Notes: generated by a model not told the origin, from the letters alone. DNA of 62,222 nucleotides from Prevotella sp. (GCA_017475005.1 JAFVGI010000008.1:1-62222), one strand, 5' to 3'; numbered from the stretch's first letter, positions 40,958 to 49,709 are shown. Made by a program: numbers and translations.

Positions 40958-40965
40958 CAAAAATA
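40958..40965 (-). promoter_or_regulatory. Bacteroidetes -7 box for the lipoprotein gene
   Basis: CAAAAATA on the plus strand is TATTTTTG on the minus strand, 43 bases before 40915. Confidence 0.55.
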
Positions 40966-41099
40966 AGAAATTTCATATTTCCAAACAAAATGACAAAAAA
41001 AATGACACAAAATCATGTTTAGTGTAAAATATCTGCCGATTTTGTATAAATTGTAAAGCTGTTTAACGTCACTTCTGCAGTTATGTCGTAGAAAATTTG

Positions 41100-41107
41100 T
41101 ATCTTTG
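41100..41107 (+). promoter_or_regulatory. Bacteroidetes -7 box for the YjbR-family gene
   Basis: TATCTTTG followed by CAA, 52 bases before 41160. Confidence 0.65.
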
Positions 41108-41159
41108 CAACTGATTTAATAACAACTACCATGCAAGGAAACATAATAAACAAAGGACT

Positions 41160-41528
41160 ATGAACATTGAGCAAGTAAGGGAATACACATTATCACTCCT
41201 TGGTGTGACCGAAGACCAGCCGTTTGGCGATGATATTCTCACCTTCCGACTGGAAGGAAATATCTTCGTTTGCCTTTGGTTAGGCGGCGGCAAATATGAT
41301 ATGAAAGACTCTGAACCAAGACTCGCGTTGAAATTGTCACCAGACAGAAATGATGAATTGAGAGCTCAGTATTCGGCAGTGACACCCGCTTATCATTGGA
41401 ACAAAAAGCACTGGAGCGATGTGTATTACGAGCAGATAGAAGACTCGCAAGTCAAGGAGTGGATTAAGGAGTCATATCGTCTCGTAGCATTGAAACTCCC
41501 TAAGATAGTCCGACAAAAGTATATATAA
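41160..41528 (+). CDS. MmcQ/YjbR-family protein
   Basis: 122 aa, a single YjbR fold. Typical segments are 'VTEDQPFGDDILTFRLEGN', 'LALKLSPDRNDELRAQY' and 'AYHWNKKHWSDVYYE'. A double-wing DNA-binding-like fold is known for the family, but the function is not settled. Stands alone, convergent with the LytTR regulator. Confidence 0.85.
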   Translation: MNIEQVREYTLSLLGVTEDQPFGDDILTFRLEGNIFVCLWLGGGKYDMKDSEPRLALKLSPDRNDELRAQYSAVTPAYHWNKKHWSDVYYEQIEDSQVKEWIKESYRLVALKLPKIVRQKYI

Positions 41529-41555
41529 TAAAGGCTGATAAAGAGAACATTATAG

Positions 41556-42305
41556 TTATTTGCCCAGAAACCTTGTGTCAAGATATTTCTGGAAGGCATC
41601 TTTGTAGATGTCGCCTATCGGCAGATATGTGTCGGCATCAAGAATGACACGATTTTTATTGACCTCGCGGATGTCATCAAGGTTTACAATATAGGAGCGG
41701 TGTATGCGCATGAAGTTGTGCGGTAGCCGCTCTTCTATTTTTTTCATTGACAGAAGTGTAATAATCGGTTTCTGCTCATTTCGCAGATGCACCTTGAGGT
41801 ATTCGCTCATTGCCTCAACATAGCGTATATTGCTGACAGAGACCTTTACGATGCGATATTCTGTCTTAAGAAAAAGATCCTCATCACCTGAACCTTTTAA
41901 ACTACTTAAACTATTTGAACCTCTTAAGCTATTTATCCCTCTCCCCTCTCCTTCCAGCCTCTCCTTGATACGATTGGCTGCACGCAAGAAATCCTGCATA
42001 CCGAAGGGCTTGAGCAGATAATCGACAGCGTTGACCTTGAAGCCTTCTACGGCATATTCGGCATAGGCAGTAGTGAAGACAATGAGTGGCGGCATCGTCA
42101 GCGACTTCACAAAGTCCATGCCGTTGAGGTCGGGCATATTGATGTCGCAGAAGATGGCATCTACGGTGTCATTTTCCAGAAACTGGCGTGCCTCAATGGC
42201 ACTCTGGCACTGTGCCGCCAGTTCCAGAAAGGGTACCTTGCCTATGTAAGCTGTTATCTGCTGCAAAGCCAGCGGCTCATCATCTATCGCCATGCATCGT
42301 ATCAT
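41556..42305 (-). CDS. LytTR-family response regulator
   Basis: 249 aa. Receiver domain at residues 1-115 with the phospho-acceptor Asp in 'FCDINMPDLNG' and Lys in 'VDYLLKPFG'. LytTR DNA-binding domain at about 145-245 ('VEAMSEYLKVHL', 'FMRIHRSYIVNLDDI'). The linker (residues 123-139, INSLRGSNSLSSLKGSG) is coded by a 9-base repeat array at 41886-41939. The start overlaps the kinase stop by 4 bases, a translationally coupled pair. Confidence 0.9.
   Translation of the reverse strand: MIRCMAIDDEPLALQQITAYIGKVPFLELAAQCQSAIEARQFLENDTVDAIFCDINMPDLNGMDFVKSLTMPPLIVFTTAYAEYAVEGFKVNAVDYLLKPFGMQDFLRAANRIKERLEGEGRGINSLRGSNSLSSLKGSGDEDLFLKTEYRIVKVSVSNIRYVEAMSEYLKVHLRNEQKPIITLLSMKKIEERLPHNFMRIHRSYIVNLDDIREVNKNRVILDADTYLPIGDIYKDAFQKYLDTRFLGK
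41886..41939 (-). repeat. In-frame 9-base repeat array in the LytTR regulator linker
   Basis: Six units on the plus strand: ACCTGAACC, TTTTAAACT, ACTTAAACT, ATTTGAACC, TCTTAAGCT, ATTTATCCC. Each codes for three residues of the interdomain linker. Same word family as 27554-27580. Confidence 0.85.
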
Positions 42306-43447
42306 AGTGGTATCGTTAGTTCTACGTTATAACTATCGGGATTATCCTGTATGTGCAGCGTAAAATTGCTGCCATATAGCAGTTGCAGTCTTTGCTTGAC
42401 ATTGGCGAGTCCTATGCCGCCCTTCTCTTCATTAGGCTTGTCTGCCTTCGAATTATGACAGGTGAAGTGCAACAACTGACCCTTCACCACCTCCATAGTG
42501 ATATTGATGAACGAGTCGCGCTGATAGCTTATGCCGTGTTTGAAGGCATTCTCAATGAAGCTGATGAGCATTAATGGCGGCACCGTCTTGTCGGGCAGTT
42601 CCTCAGGCAGGTTGAGACTTATCTGCACCTTGTCGGTATATCGCAACTGCATCAGCGCGATATAGGTGCGTATGAATTCGCATTCGCGAGTCAGTGGCAC
42701 GTCGTTCTTGTCACCCTCATAGAGAATGAAGCGCATCATCTTCGATAGTTCCACGATGGTGCTCTTGGCCTTCTCAGGATCTATATCCACCAGAGCGTGG
42801 ATATTGTTGAGGGTATTCATGAAAAAGTGCGGATTAATCTGATACCTCAGGTACTCCAGCTGATGCTCCAGATTCTTCTTTTCCAGCAATGCCATCCTGC
42901 GCTCATCATGGCGGTGCCTGAAATAACTCTTGATGCCCAGATTGGCACCAAACATCAGTATCAGGATGACCACCGAAATGATGTCATGCTCACCGATGAT
43001 GGCTGGTGGACCCTGATGCGGGCCTTCATGGCGAGGTTTCTGCGGCGGCTCATGGTGCTCCGCCAGCGGTTCTTTCTCATGTCCTATCCGTTGCTCCATA
43101 GGTGGAGGATTCCTCTTGAAGCCGTCAGGTCTTGTATTGCACTGATACACAGTAAACAATGCCACGAAGCATAGCGTGCTGCAGAAGTATAGTGTGCGTT
43201 TTTGTCCATAGACAACCAGCGGTGCCAATAAGAAGTTGTGCACCATGAAAAGCAGGAAGAACAAGGTGAACTTAGGCCATATCTTCCACAGCTCATGCCA
43301 CTGGAAGTACAGGCTGTCGCCATTCAGAAAACGCACATAAAGACTCAGTATTGGAGCCATGAAAAGCATGGCCCACAATACCAAGTATATGATGTTTTCT
43401 TGTCTTGACTGGTATCTCATCCATTTAAAAAACGGATATTTCTGCAT
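42302..43447 (-). CDS. LytS/YehU-type sensor histidine kinase
   Basis: 381 aa. Four N-terminal TM segments (about 15-35, 48-68, 75-95 and 150-172), then the His_kinase domain with the phosphorylated His in 'RYQINPHFFMNTLNNIHAL' and an ATPase domain (about 280-381). The loop before the last TM segment is extremely Pro/His-rich ('HHEPPQKPRHEGPHQGPP') and might be a metal or pH sensor. No periplasmic sensor domain is otherwise present. The downstream LytTR regulator is coupled by a 4-base overlap. Confidence 0.88.
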   Translation of the reverse strand: MQKYPFFKWMRYQSRQENIIYLVLWAMLFMAPILSLYVRFLNGDSLYFQWHELWKIWPKFTLFFLLFMVHNFLLAPLVVYGQKRTLYFCSTLCFVALFTVYQCNTRPDGFKRNPPPMEQRIGHEKEPLAEHHEPPQKPRHEGPHQGPPAIIGEHDIISVVILILMFGANLGIKSYFRHRHDERRMALLEKKNLEHQLEYLRYQINPHFFMNTLNNIHALVDIDPEKAKSTIVELSKMMRFILYEGDKNDVPLTRECEFIRTYIALMQLRYTDKVQISLNLPEELPDKTVPPLMLISFIENAFKHGISYQRDSFINITMEVVKGQLLHFTCHNSKADKPNEEKGGIGLANVKQRLQLLYGSNFTLHIQDNPDSYNVELTIPL

Positions 43448-43480
43448 TTTAGTCTATGTTATGAATGTTTTTTTATTATA

Positions 43481-43525
43481 AGGGGAGTGAGAGAGGAGTG
43501 AGAGGGGAGTGAGAGGGGAGTGAGG
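43481..43525. repeat. 11-base repeat array, second locus
   Basis: Four units of GGGGAGTGAGA type between the kinase and the beta-helix protein gene. Same word as 40026-40160, about 3.4 kb away. Confidence 0.85.
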
Positions 43526-43533
43526 CTTAACCC

Positions 43534-45579
43534 TCAATGACGACCGCCGCCACCAGGACCACTGTTGCCACCACTATAATTATTCAGCGTTACTGATGAG
43601 CCGCCAGTGACGTTGCCGCCAACATTGGCCATACCATTAAAGTACTCTGTGCCATCACTGACAGTGACTCCTGACTTTAGGCTTGGGGTGGATGTGGTAT
43701 AGACAACGAGTTGCTGACTGCTACCGCCTCCAGGTTGACCACCAGGACCGCCTTGATTGCCGCCAGAAGATGACTGGGTTGGTGTCTTGAAAGCCAAAGC
43801 GAGGTCGCTACCGTTATAGAGCGCATACCAGCTGTTGGATGTCCAAGATGAAGTGTACTTGCAGGTGCCGCCAGAGATGCTGGCTCCGCTCTCCAAACCG
43901 CCTACGGCGATGATAGTGCCGCCAGTGATGTATAGTTTCTTCTGCTCCTCGCTGTTGGCATCGATAGCCACCTCCGGCGAAGAAGCACCTATGGCATAAA
44001 CCACACCGCCCTGGATATATACGTTACCGTTAGCGTCGATACCGTCGTTACCGCTTGATCTTGCATATACATAACCTCCGCTGATAGTGAGGTTGCCGGC
44101 ATAACTCAGGCTCTTGGTATCGTCGTTATATGAAGCATTGATGGCATCGTCGGATGCATCTACAGTGGTCTGTCCGCCTGTGATGTCAATCTTTGTCTTC
44201 GACTCTATGCCTTCACCGCCTGCACCTGTCGTGGTGACATTGATAACGGCATTATCACTGATGGTGATGGCTCCACCCACCTTGATGCCCTTGGGCGATG
44301 ACTTGTAGTCAGAGTCGTATTTGTCGAGCTGTTGTGATGAGTTCACTACAGACAGCGTGCCCGTTGACGATGCCACTACAGCATTACCGGAAGTGCTTAT
44401 GGTCATTGTGCCACCGCTGACAGTCAGCGCACCATCGACGTTAATGCCCTTGCCACCGGCACCTGTGCTGGTGAGATTCAGTGTACCTCCGCTGATAGTC
44501 ATATTGCCATCGGCACCCAGACAGGCTGATGCCTTTGTCTTCACCTTGTCAGCGTCCCATACTCCACCGCCGCTAGTAGTGACAGTAACGGTTCCTTCGG
44601 TGATAATCATGTCTCCCTCGCTCTTGAGGCCCTTGCAGGCGTCGCCTGTGACGCTGACATTGATGGTTCCACCATTTATGTATATGCTACCTGTATCCTC
44701 GTCCTCATGACCGCCCTCGGCAGCATCGGTAGCAGCGATAGGAGTGCCTTCATCGTTGTCGATGTCACACTGTATGCCGTCGTCGCCCACACCGCTGATA
44801 TTCAGCGTACCGCTCTCCATGAGGAAGTATTCGTTACATGACAATCCGTCCTTTGTGGCAGCGAGAATATTCACTGTGCAGTTCTTCATCTCTGTGTAGT
44901 CACTGCTCTTTATACCGTGGGCCTTGCTGCCGTAGGCATAAACGTTGAGTACGCCCTTGCCCTTCAATTCCAGATGTCCCTGACAGTAGAGACAGCCTTT
45001 GGCGCTGCTGGCGGTGCCGTCCTTCAGCGTATTCTCCGTACCCTTCTTCACACTCATGTCAATGCGCTTGCTGTTAGTGATGTTTATCGGGGCGCCGTTG
45101 GGATTTGTCAGCGCCAGACCATTCAGCGTCACTGTGCACTTGGCACTTCCTCCGAGTGTCAGCGAACCGTCGTCAGAGGTTCCGTAGAGGTTATATGTTA
45201 TCTCCTCCATAGTGCCATCGTTGATGAGGTCGTTGGTAACGGCATCGCTCTGTGTTATGGTTACGTGCGCTCCACTTACGGTGACGTCAACATACTGTGC
45301 TATGTTGCCTGCTACAAACACCAGGGCTCCTGTACCATTATAGGTGACGTTGACCTCGTTGTCGCTGACCTTGCTGTTGTCAGTAAACATCGAAGTGATG
45401 CTACCAAGGGAGAAGGTTCTGCCCATTACCGTCATCGCTGAACCCTCAGAAAAGGTCACCTTACCGGTTTGTGCTGCAGGAAACTGGTATGTGGCGCCAC
45501 CAGTGGTTACATTCAGCGTCTGTGCCATCGCTGCTGCTATCGTCAGCATTGCGGCTATAGTACATAATATCTTTTTCAT
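43534..45579 (-). CDS. Large secreted beta-helix-like protein (DUF4353-type carbohydrate-binding)
   Basis: 681 aa with a signal peptide (ending AAMAQ). Residues about 95-560 consist of many short repeats around 'ISGGT', 'TTTSGxGGxGI' and 'DGIxxNGN' words, the pattern of a right-handed beta-helix and of proteins annotated DUF4353/carbohydrate-binding. The C-terminal region is Gly/Pro-rich (GGNQGGPGGQPGGG) and ends GGNSGPGGGGRH. Probably a surface protein that binds or organises polysaccharide. Its start overlaps the stop of the small upstream exported protein by 4 bases, so the two are coupled. Confidence 0.7.
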   Translation of the reverse strand: MKKILCTIAAMLTIAAAMAQTLNVTTGGATYQFPAAQTGKVTFSEGSAMTVMGRTFSLGSITSMFTDNSKVSDNEVNVTYNGTGALVFVAGNIAQYVDVTVSGAHVTITQSDAVTNDLINDGTMEEITYNLYGTSDDGSLTLGGSAKCTVTLNGLALTNPNGAPINITNSKRIDMSVKKGTENTLKDGTASSAKGCLYCQGHLELKGKGVLNVYAYGSKAHGIKSSDYTEMKNCTVNILAATKDGLSCNEYFLMESGTLNISGVGDDGIQCDIDNDEGTPIAATDAAEGGHEDEDTGSIYINGGTINVSVTGDACKGLKSEGDMIITEGTVTVTTSGGGVWDADKVKTKASACLGADGNMTISGGTLNLTSTGAGGKGINVDGALTVSGGTMTISTSGNAVVASSTGTLSVVNSSQQLDKYDSDYKSSPKGIKVGGAITISDNAVINVTTTGAGGEGIESKTKIDITGGQTTVDASDDAINASYNDDTKSLSYAGNLTISGGYVYARSSGNDGIDANGNVYIQGGVVYAIGASSPEVAIDANSEEQKKLYITGGTIIAVGGLESGASISGGTCKYTSSWTSNSWYALYNGSDLALAFKTPTQSSSGGNQGGPGGQPGGGSSQQLVVYTTSTPSLKSGVTVSDGTEYFNGMANVGGNVTGGSSVTLNNYSGGNSGPGGGGRH

Positions 45580-45995
45580 CTGATGTTCACTTTAATGGTT
45601 CTGTTACTGTTCTTTACGATATATGTGCCCTTTGGCAGCGTAGAGCCTTGTGGCATCATGCGTCCCTGCATATCATAGATGGAGGTATTGGAGTCGGTAA
45701 TGATGCTGTTGACATCAAAAACAGCGGTTCCATCGGCACCAACATTGTTTATTGCCGTTATGTCATCTGTAGAAAACTCCATGCTCGTCAGTGTGGCGAG
45801 GGATATGGTGGCCAGTGTCTCATTGCCGCTGGCAGCCACGAGGTTGTCACCTGTGAATGTGAAGGTAAGGTCTGTGGCTGTAATTGCCTGTGTTGACCCG
45901 TCGTTCAGCGTAAACACAAGGTACTGATAGTCTGCAGCTCGCATCGACAAAATGCTTGTGATGCAGAGCAGTGTTAGGATAATAGTTTTTTTCAT
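45576..45995 (-). CDS. Small exported protein with Bacteroidales C-terminal tail
   Basis: 139 aa from the ATG at 45995 (MKKTIILTLLCITSILSM); the frame is open to 46064, but that longer start lacks a signal peptide and crosses the promoter box. The mature part is one small beta domain ('YLVFTLNDGSTQAITATDL', 'LATLTSMEFS') followed by 'IYDMQGRMMPQGSTLPKGTY', the common exported-protein tail. The following beta-helix protein has a similar N-terminal motif. The pair probably acts together at the cell surface. Confidence 0.65.
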   Translation of the reverse strand: MKKTIILTLLCITSILSMRAADYQYLVFTLNDGSTQAITATDLTFTFTGDNLVAASGNETLATISLATLTSMEFSTDDITAINNVGADGTAVFDVNSIITDSNTSIYDMQGRMMPQGSTLPKGTYIVKNSNRTIKVNIR

Positions 45996-46037
45996 GCTTA
46001 ATACTTTTGAGTTGAACATAATACTTGCTTTCTGCTG

Positions 46038-46045
46038 CAAAAATA
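46038..46045 (-). promoter_or_regulatory. Bacteroidetes -7 box
   Basis: CAAAAATA on the plus strand is TATTTTTG on the minus strand, 43 bases before 45995. It follows directly on the terminator of the upstream gene. Confidence 0.55.
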
Positions 46046-46048
46046 AAG

Positions 46049-46087
46049 AAAAAAGCCTGTTCACCGAAAATTATTCAGCGAACAGGC
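46049..46087 (-). terminator. Intrinsic terminator for the nucleoside-recognition gene
   Basis: On the minus strand GCCTGTTCGCTGAA pairs with TTCGGTGAACAGGC, then TTTTTT. Its tail runs into the next promoter box. Confidence 0.75.
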
Positions 46088-46108
46088 ATATTCTTTCAAC
46101 GAACAATA

Positions 46109-47035
46109 TTAATCTTTAACCGTTAACCGTTTAATTCCCTTCCGGCCCCATACAAGCAGGAGGGCGAACAGTATTCGGGTGGAGAGAATCCATACGGCAG
46201 AGACGCCGGCAGTGGCGAAGACCATTGTGTCCTCCAGCATCGAATGGTTCATAATGAGGTGATAGTTTACCTCGTTGGCCTCCTCCTTCGTTATCTGTCC
46301 CGACTCCTCAAGGCTTATCATCATTGCTGAGCCATAACTGATACCCAGCACATTACCCACAAGCCATAGATATGCTGCATTACGCGGCAGACCGAAGAAC
46401 CTCATCAGAGGCTGTATCGGACGTACCAGCTGATACATTAAGCCCAGGTCATCCATCATACGCTGCACAACGGTCAGCGAATAGATGATGCCCATTATCA
46501 TTATCACCAGTTTCACCGATGAAATGAGCCATTCCTGCAACACGCCCCCCAAAGTGATGACGACATCCGATGCCGCCACATGTCCGAAGGGAGTATTCAT
46601 CTCAGGTAACACCATATTAAGATACAGCGCCGCCATGAAAGCCCCCGCTATGCGTATCAATCCCATGCGGAAAGGCTTTGAGCCAACCTTTTTCACTACG
46701 GCACATTCCAACGGCAGGGCATGACATATCAACACCATGATAGCGATGATCGTTGCCTGCCGCATGGTGAGTGCCATTGACATCATCACGGCCAGGCAGG
46801 CGTATGTCGTTACGGAAGCTCCCGTAAGGAAAGCTATTGCAGACGCCCCAGGCAGTCCGAGATACTGAAAAACGGGGTTCAGCCACTGTGCGCACCATTC
46901 TATCACGCCGTAATACTGCAGCAGACGAACTGCCAGAGATATCGGCAGCATTATCTTCAACAGCCACCACGACATCTTCAGCGACGGCCGCACAGCAGTC
47001 ACGAAACACTCTTTTATGATTGTTATCTTCTCCAA
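46109..47035 (-). CDS. Membrane protein with nucleoside-recognition (gate) domains
   Basis: 308 aa with about seven or eight TM segments. Two related halves each carry a Gate/nucleoside-recognition motif ('LPGASAIAFLTGASVTTYA' and 'LPRNAAYLWLVGNVLGISYG'), as in SpmA/SpmB- and YjiH-like proteins. Inner-membrane transporter-like; substrate unknown. It lies 19 bases after the nitroreductase gene and ends before a strong terminator, so the unit runs 47698 to 46109. Confidence 0.8.
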   Translation of the reverse strand: MEKITIIKECFVTAVRPSLKMSWWLLKIMLPISLAVRLLQYYGVIEWCAQWLNPVFQYLGLPGASAIAFLTGASVTTYACLAVMMSMALTMRQATIIAIMVLICHALPLECAVVKKVGSKPFRMGLIRIAGAFMAALYLNMVLPEMNTPFGHVAASDVVITLGGVLQEWLISSVKLVIMIMGIIYSLTVVQRMMDDLGLMYQLVRPIQPLMRFFGLPRNAAYLWLVGNVLGISYGSAMMISLEESGQITKEEANEVNYHLIMNHSMLEDTMVFATAGVSAVWILSTRILFALLLVWGRKGIKRLTVKD

Positions 47036-47054
47036 GACTAATGCTATCGAAGGT

Positions 47055-47552
47055 TTAGTGCATTATCTCATCTATCGCCTTGCGATTCTTCTCCTTTGGC
47101 TCGTCTGCAGCATAGCCGATAGGAATCAATACGGCAGGTTCTTCATTGTCAGAAATTGCAAAGAACTGCTTGCATTTCTCTGCATCAAAGTTACAAACCC
47201 AGCAGGTTGCCAGTCCTTGCTCTGTTGCAGCAAGACAAAGATGCTCTACGGCGATAGCAATGTCGATGTTTCCATGATGCTTACCATCAGAACGTACCCA
47301 CTCCTCATCATGGAGGATGCTGCAGATGATGTACATGGGAGCCGTCTGAAACCACTCACGATTGTAACACTCCTGCAACTTTGCCTTATCAGCTTCGTTC
47401 TTTACTATGCGGAACATCCATGGCTGCTTGTTCACTGCCGAAGGTGCAAAACGGACACACTCCATTATGTAGTCCAGTTTCTCCTGTTCCACACTCTTAT
47501 CCTGGTAGCTTCTGCAGCTATACCTTTGCTTTACTAAATCTAAAAACTCCAT
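47055..47552 (-). CDS. Cytoplasmic nitroreductase-family protein
   Basis: 165 aa from the ATG at 47552 (MEFLDLVKQRYSCRSY); a TTG at 47561 is possible but overlaps the small gene upstream. FMN-binding segments: 'KQRYSCRSYQDKSVEQEKL', 'FAPSAVNKQPWMFRIV' and 'EQGLATCWVCNFD'. Reduces flavin, quinone or nitro compounds with NAD(P)H. It is a distant relative of the exported nitroreductase at 39412. Confidence 0.85.
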   Translation of the reverse strand: MEFLDLVKQRYSCRSYQDKSVEQEKLDYIMECVRFAPSAVNKQPWMFRIVKNEADKAKLQECYNREWFQTAPMYIICSILHDEEWVRSDGKHHGNIDIAIAVEHLCLAATEQGLATCWVCNFDAEKCKQFFAISDNEEPAVLIPIGYAADEPKEKNRKAIDEIMH

Positions 47553-47557
47553 ATCAT

Positions 47558-47698
47558 TCAATCATTTATGTACGACTTTGTTGTCATGTCATAATACAAC
47601 GCCTCTAACTCCGGTAATGTCAGTTTCTCGACAGAATGCTCTATCATGCGGATTAGCTCATCGCGTCTGAATTCCTCTGATTGTGTAAATCTGTTCAT
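47558..47698 (-). CDS. 46-residue protein of unknown function
   Basis: Short open frame that starts MNRFTQSEEFRRDELIRM and ends 5 bases before the nitroreductase ATG. It is amphipathic and helical ('SVEKLTLPELEALYYDM'), with no membrane segment. The tight spacing and helix-like composition make translation plausible. Not recognised. Confidence 0.5.
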   Translation of the reverse strand: MNRFTQSEEFRRDELIRMIEHSVEKLTLPELEALYYDMTTKSYIND

Positions 47699-47734
47699 GT
47701 ATGTATCTTATGTTTTTTATTATTTCCTACGGAA

Positions 47735-48043
47735 TCAATCATAATACTCTATCTTTAACTCTTCACTGACATCGAAGTCATCGTGAAAGCCGTCATCATA
47801 TTTATATATTATACGCAAACCGCGATAGGCTGAGGGGACTTTCAATACTTCGAGCAAATGCCATTTGGGACGTCCGAAGTCATAGGATTCCCTGTCAAGG
47901 ATGATGCGGTTGGAGACATAGTCAAAGCGGTAATAGCCTCCACCGATACACTGATCACCAGGCTTCAGTAGGCTCCTGTGTTGATTCACCATACCGAGGC
48001 GAAAAACACCATCCATCGTAACTATAAATTTGGGAAGAAGCAT
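47735..48043 (-). CDS. Small protein of unknown function
   Basis: 102 aa, no signal peptide, rich in aromatic and charged residues ('GGGYYRFDYVSNRIILDRES', 'YKYDDGFHDDFDVSEELK'). Predicted beta-rich. A second ATG nine codons in is an alternative start. It lies 23 bases after the DUF1294 gene on the same strand, which suggests an operon. I do not recognise it. Confidence 0.55.
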   Translation of the reverse strand: MLLPKFIVTMDGVFRLGMVNQHRSLLKPGDQCIGGGYYRFDYVSNRIILDRESYDFGRPKWHLLEVLKVPSAYRGLRIIYKYDDGFHDDFDVSEELKIEYYD

Positions 48044-48066
48044 GCTATTCTCCTATTATTCTTGTG

Positions 48067-48363
48067 CTATTGTAATATTCCTACTTTCAGTGCTATATAA
48101 ACTATTATCGCTATTTGCAGAATGATAATTGCCGGCACACCATATTTGAACTTTTTGTGCATCGTCTTATGATGCCAGATTTTTATGCCCAGCCACGCCC
48201 CAATACTGCCACCGACAACCGCCATCCACAATAGTGTCGCTTCTGATATTCTCCACTTAGAGCGCTTTGCTTTCCATTTGTCGATGCCATACATGAAAAA
48301 TGTAACTACATTGATGGCAACGAAGTATATAATGGCTATATGCAAAAAATCTTGGTAAAGCAT
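48067..48363 (-). CDS. DUF1294-family membrane protein
   Basis: 98 aa with two or three TM segments. The DUF1294 signature 'FFMYGIDKWKAKRSKWRISE' and 'GGSIGAWLGIKIWHHKT' are both present. Function unknown for the family. It lies 7 bases after the pectate lyase stop. Confidence 0.85.
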   Translation of the reverse strand: MLYQDFLHIAIIYFVAINVVTFFMYGIDKWKAKRSKWRISEATLLWMAVVGGSIGAWLGIKIWHHKTMHKKFKYGVPAIIILQIAIIVYIALKVGILQ

Positions 48364-48370
48364 AGGATCT

Positions 48371-49585
48371 TTAATATTTTAGCGTAGTCCCAGCATTCTT
48401 CCTTACTACCTCAGGTACTTCGCTGCATGGAGCGACACTGTAGGAATAGGGCACCTCGATAGGCTCGCCAAAGGAAGACGGAAGGCTTCTGGATTCTGCA
48501 ATAAAGTTGTCGTTCCTCCACGCCACAGATATTGCATCTATTTGACTATAGAAATTCTTGATGCCCTTTTCAATATAATTTCCCTCAATGAGGAACTCCG
48601 AATTCTTACGAGGATTAATGCAATTTATGGCCTTTGTGCAGGTATAATAGTTATTCAGCACATGAACCTTCGCGGCCCTCGCCATAGGCATACGCGCCTT
48701 ACATCCTTCTCCCCACCAGTTAAAAGCATATGTAATGCTCAGGAAGCCCCTGGTTTCATTATCACTGTAACCAACCAAATTTGTATTCTGATGCATGTAA
48801 GAGCGGTTTGTATAACAGAATGTACACCAACTAATGGTGATAAAATCCGACCTTGAAGTGATATCGAAGTTGCCGTCCATGCCATCTTCGAACGAGCAAT
48901 GATCCACCCAGCAATTCCTGGTACCATTCACAAATGACAGCAAATCATTTCCACCGACATCAATAGAACCTGGTCCCACAAAGGATATATTGCGTATGAT
49001 GATATTCCGACAGTCGTTCAGCGTCATGATGCCTGCATGGCGGTACTCCTCTTTATTGTCGCCTGTCATCTCCATTATAATCCTTCGTGTGTTATATTCA
49101 GCCTCCTCCCGCACTCTCATTTTATTAGGCAGTATGCCGCCTCCTCGGCTTGTACTCATGGCAGGGACGCCAGCCGCATCCAGTGTTTCCTTTAGCTCTG
49201 CCGTCAAATACCATTCTGTGCATAAGCGGGCATTATTAATGCCCAATAGCGTTATATCTGAAACCTTCTGCAAGAAGATGCTACTGGAAATAAAGAAATC
49301 ACCCTTCGAACCGTCAAATACAATCACCTGATTGTTTTTTACTGCATCCTCTATCTCATTTCTCATATCCCTGCCTATTGACTGCAACACTACCACCTTG
49401 CCGTCAAAATCTTCTGGTATGGGATATGAGTAGCATCCTCCGCCCTTTATATCAAACGTCTTGGTAGCATCAGTACAATGAGAAAGAGTACAATACCCAA
49501 AAGGCTTATCCAAGTCATAGCCATTATGGGCTAGTACTTGGAAACATCCTAAAGCGGCTAACATTATGGAGAAAAAGGGCCTCAT
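48371..49585 (-). CDS. Pectate lyase family 1 (PL1)-type polysaccharide lyase
   Basis: 404 aa with a signal peptide (ending VLAH). The parallel beta-helix and calcium-site signature of PL1 is visible: 'NCWVDHCSFEDGMDGNFDIT' and 'ISWCTFCYTNRSYM'. Cuts homogalacturonan by beta-elimination in the periplasm or outside the cell. It is divergent from an esterase-GH43 pair (49741-52427), which makes a small pectin/arabinan-degrading group. No SusC/D genes are next to it. Confidence 0.82.
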   Translation of the reverse strand: MRPFFSIMLAALGCFQVLAHNGYDLDKPFGYCTLSHCTDATKTFDIKGGGCYSYPIPEDFDGKVVVLQSIGRDMRNEIEDAVKNNQVIVFDGSKGDFFISSSIFLQKVSDITLLGINNARLCTEWYLTAELKETLDAAGVPAMSTSRGGGILPNKMRVREEAEYNTRRIIMEMTGDNKEEYRHAGIMTLNDCRNIIIRNISFVGPGSIDVGGNDLLSFVNGTRNCWVDHCSFEDGMDGNFDITSRSDFITISWCTFCYTNRSYMHQNTNLVGYSDNETRGFLSITYAFNWWGEGCKARMPMARAAKVHVLNNYYTCTKAINCINPRKNSEFLIEGNYIEKGIKNFYSQIDAISVAWRNDNFIAESRSLPSSFGEPIEVPYSYSVAPCSEVPEVVRKNAGTTLKY

Positions 49586-49620
49586 AACTTTTTTTGTTTG
49601 TATTGTTTATTCTCTGTTTG

Positions 49621-49628
49621 CAAAGTTA
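49621..49628 (-). promoter_or_regulatory. Bacteroidetes -7 box for the pectate lyase gene
   Basis: CAAAGTTA on the plus strand is TAACTTTG on the minus strand, 36 bases before 49585. Confidence 0.65.
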
Positions 49629-49701
49629 CAAAAACTTATAATATTTGCAAACTATTCTGTAATATATTACAGTACTGCGATGATTATTAAACATTTTTTG
49701 C

Positions 49702-49709
49702 TACCTTTG
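49702..49709 (+). promoter_or_regulatory. Bacteroidetes -7 box for the esterase-GH43 unit
   Basis: TACCTTTG followed by TAG, 31 bases before 49741. Confidence 0.65.

Noticed and set aside
44917-45441. 174-aa plus-strand frame opposite the beta-helix protein
   Set aside because: Shadow of a highly repetitive gene; the minus strand has a signal peptide and regular beta-helix repeats.
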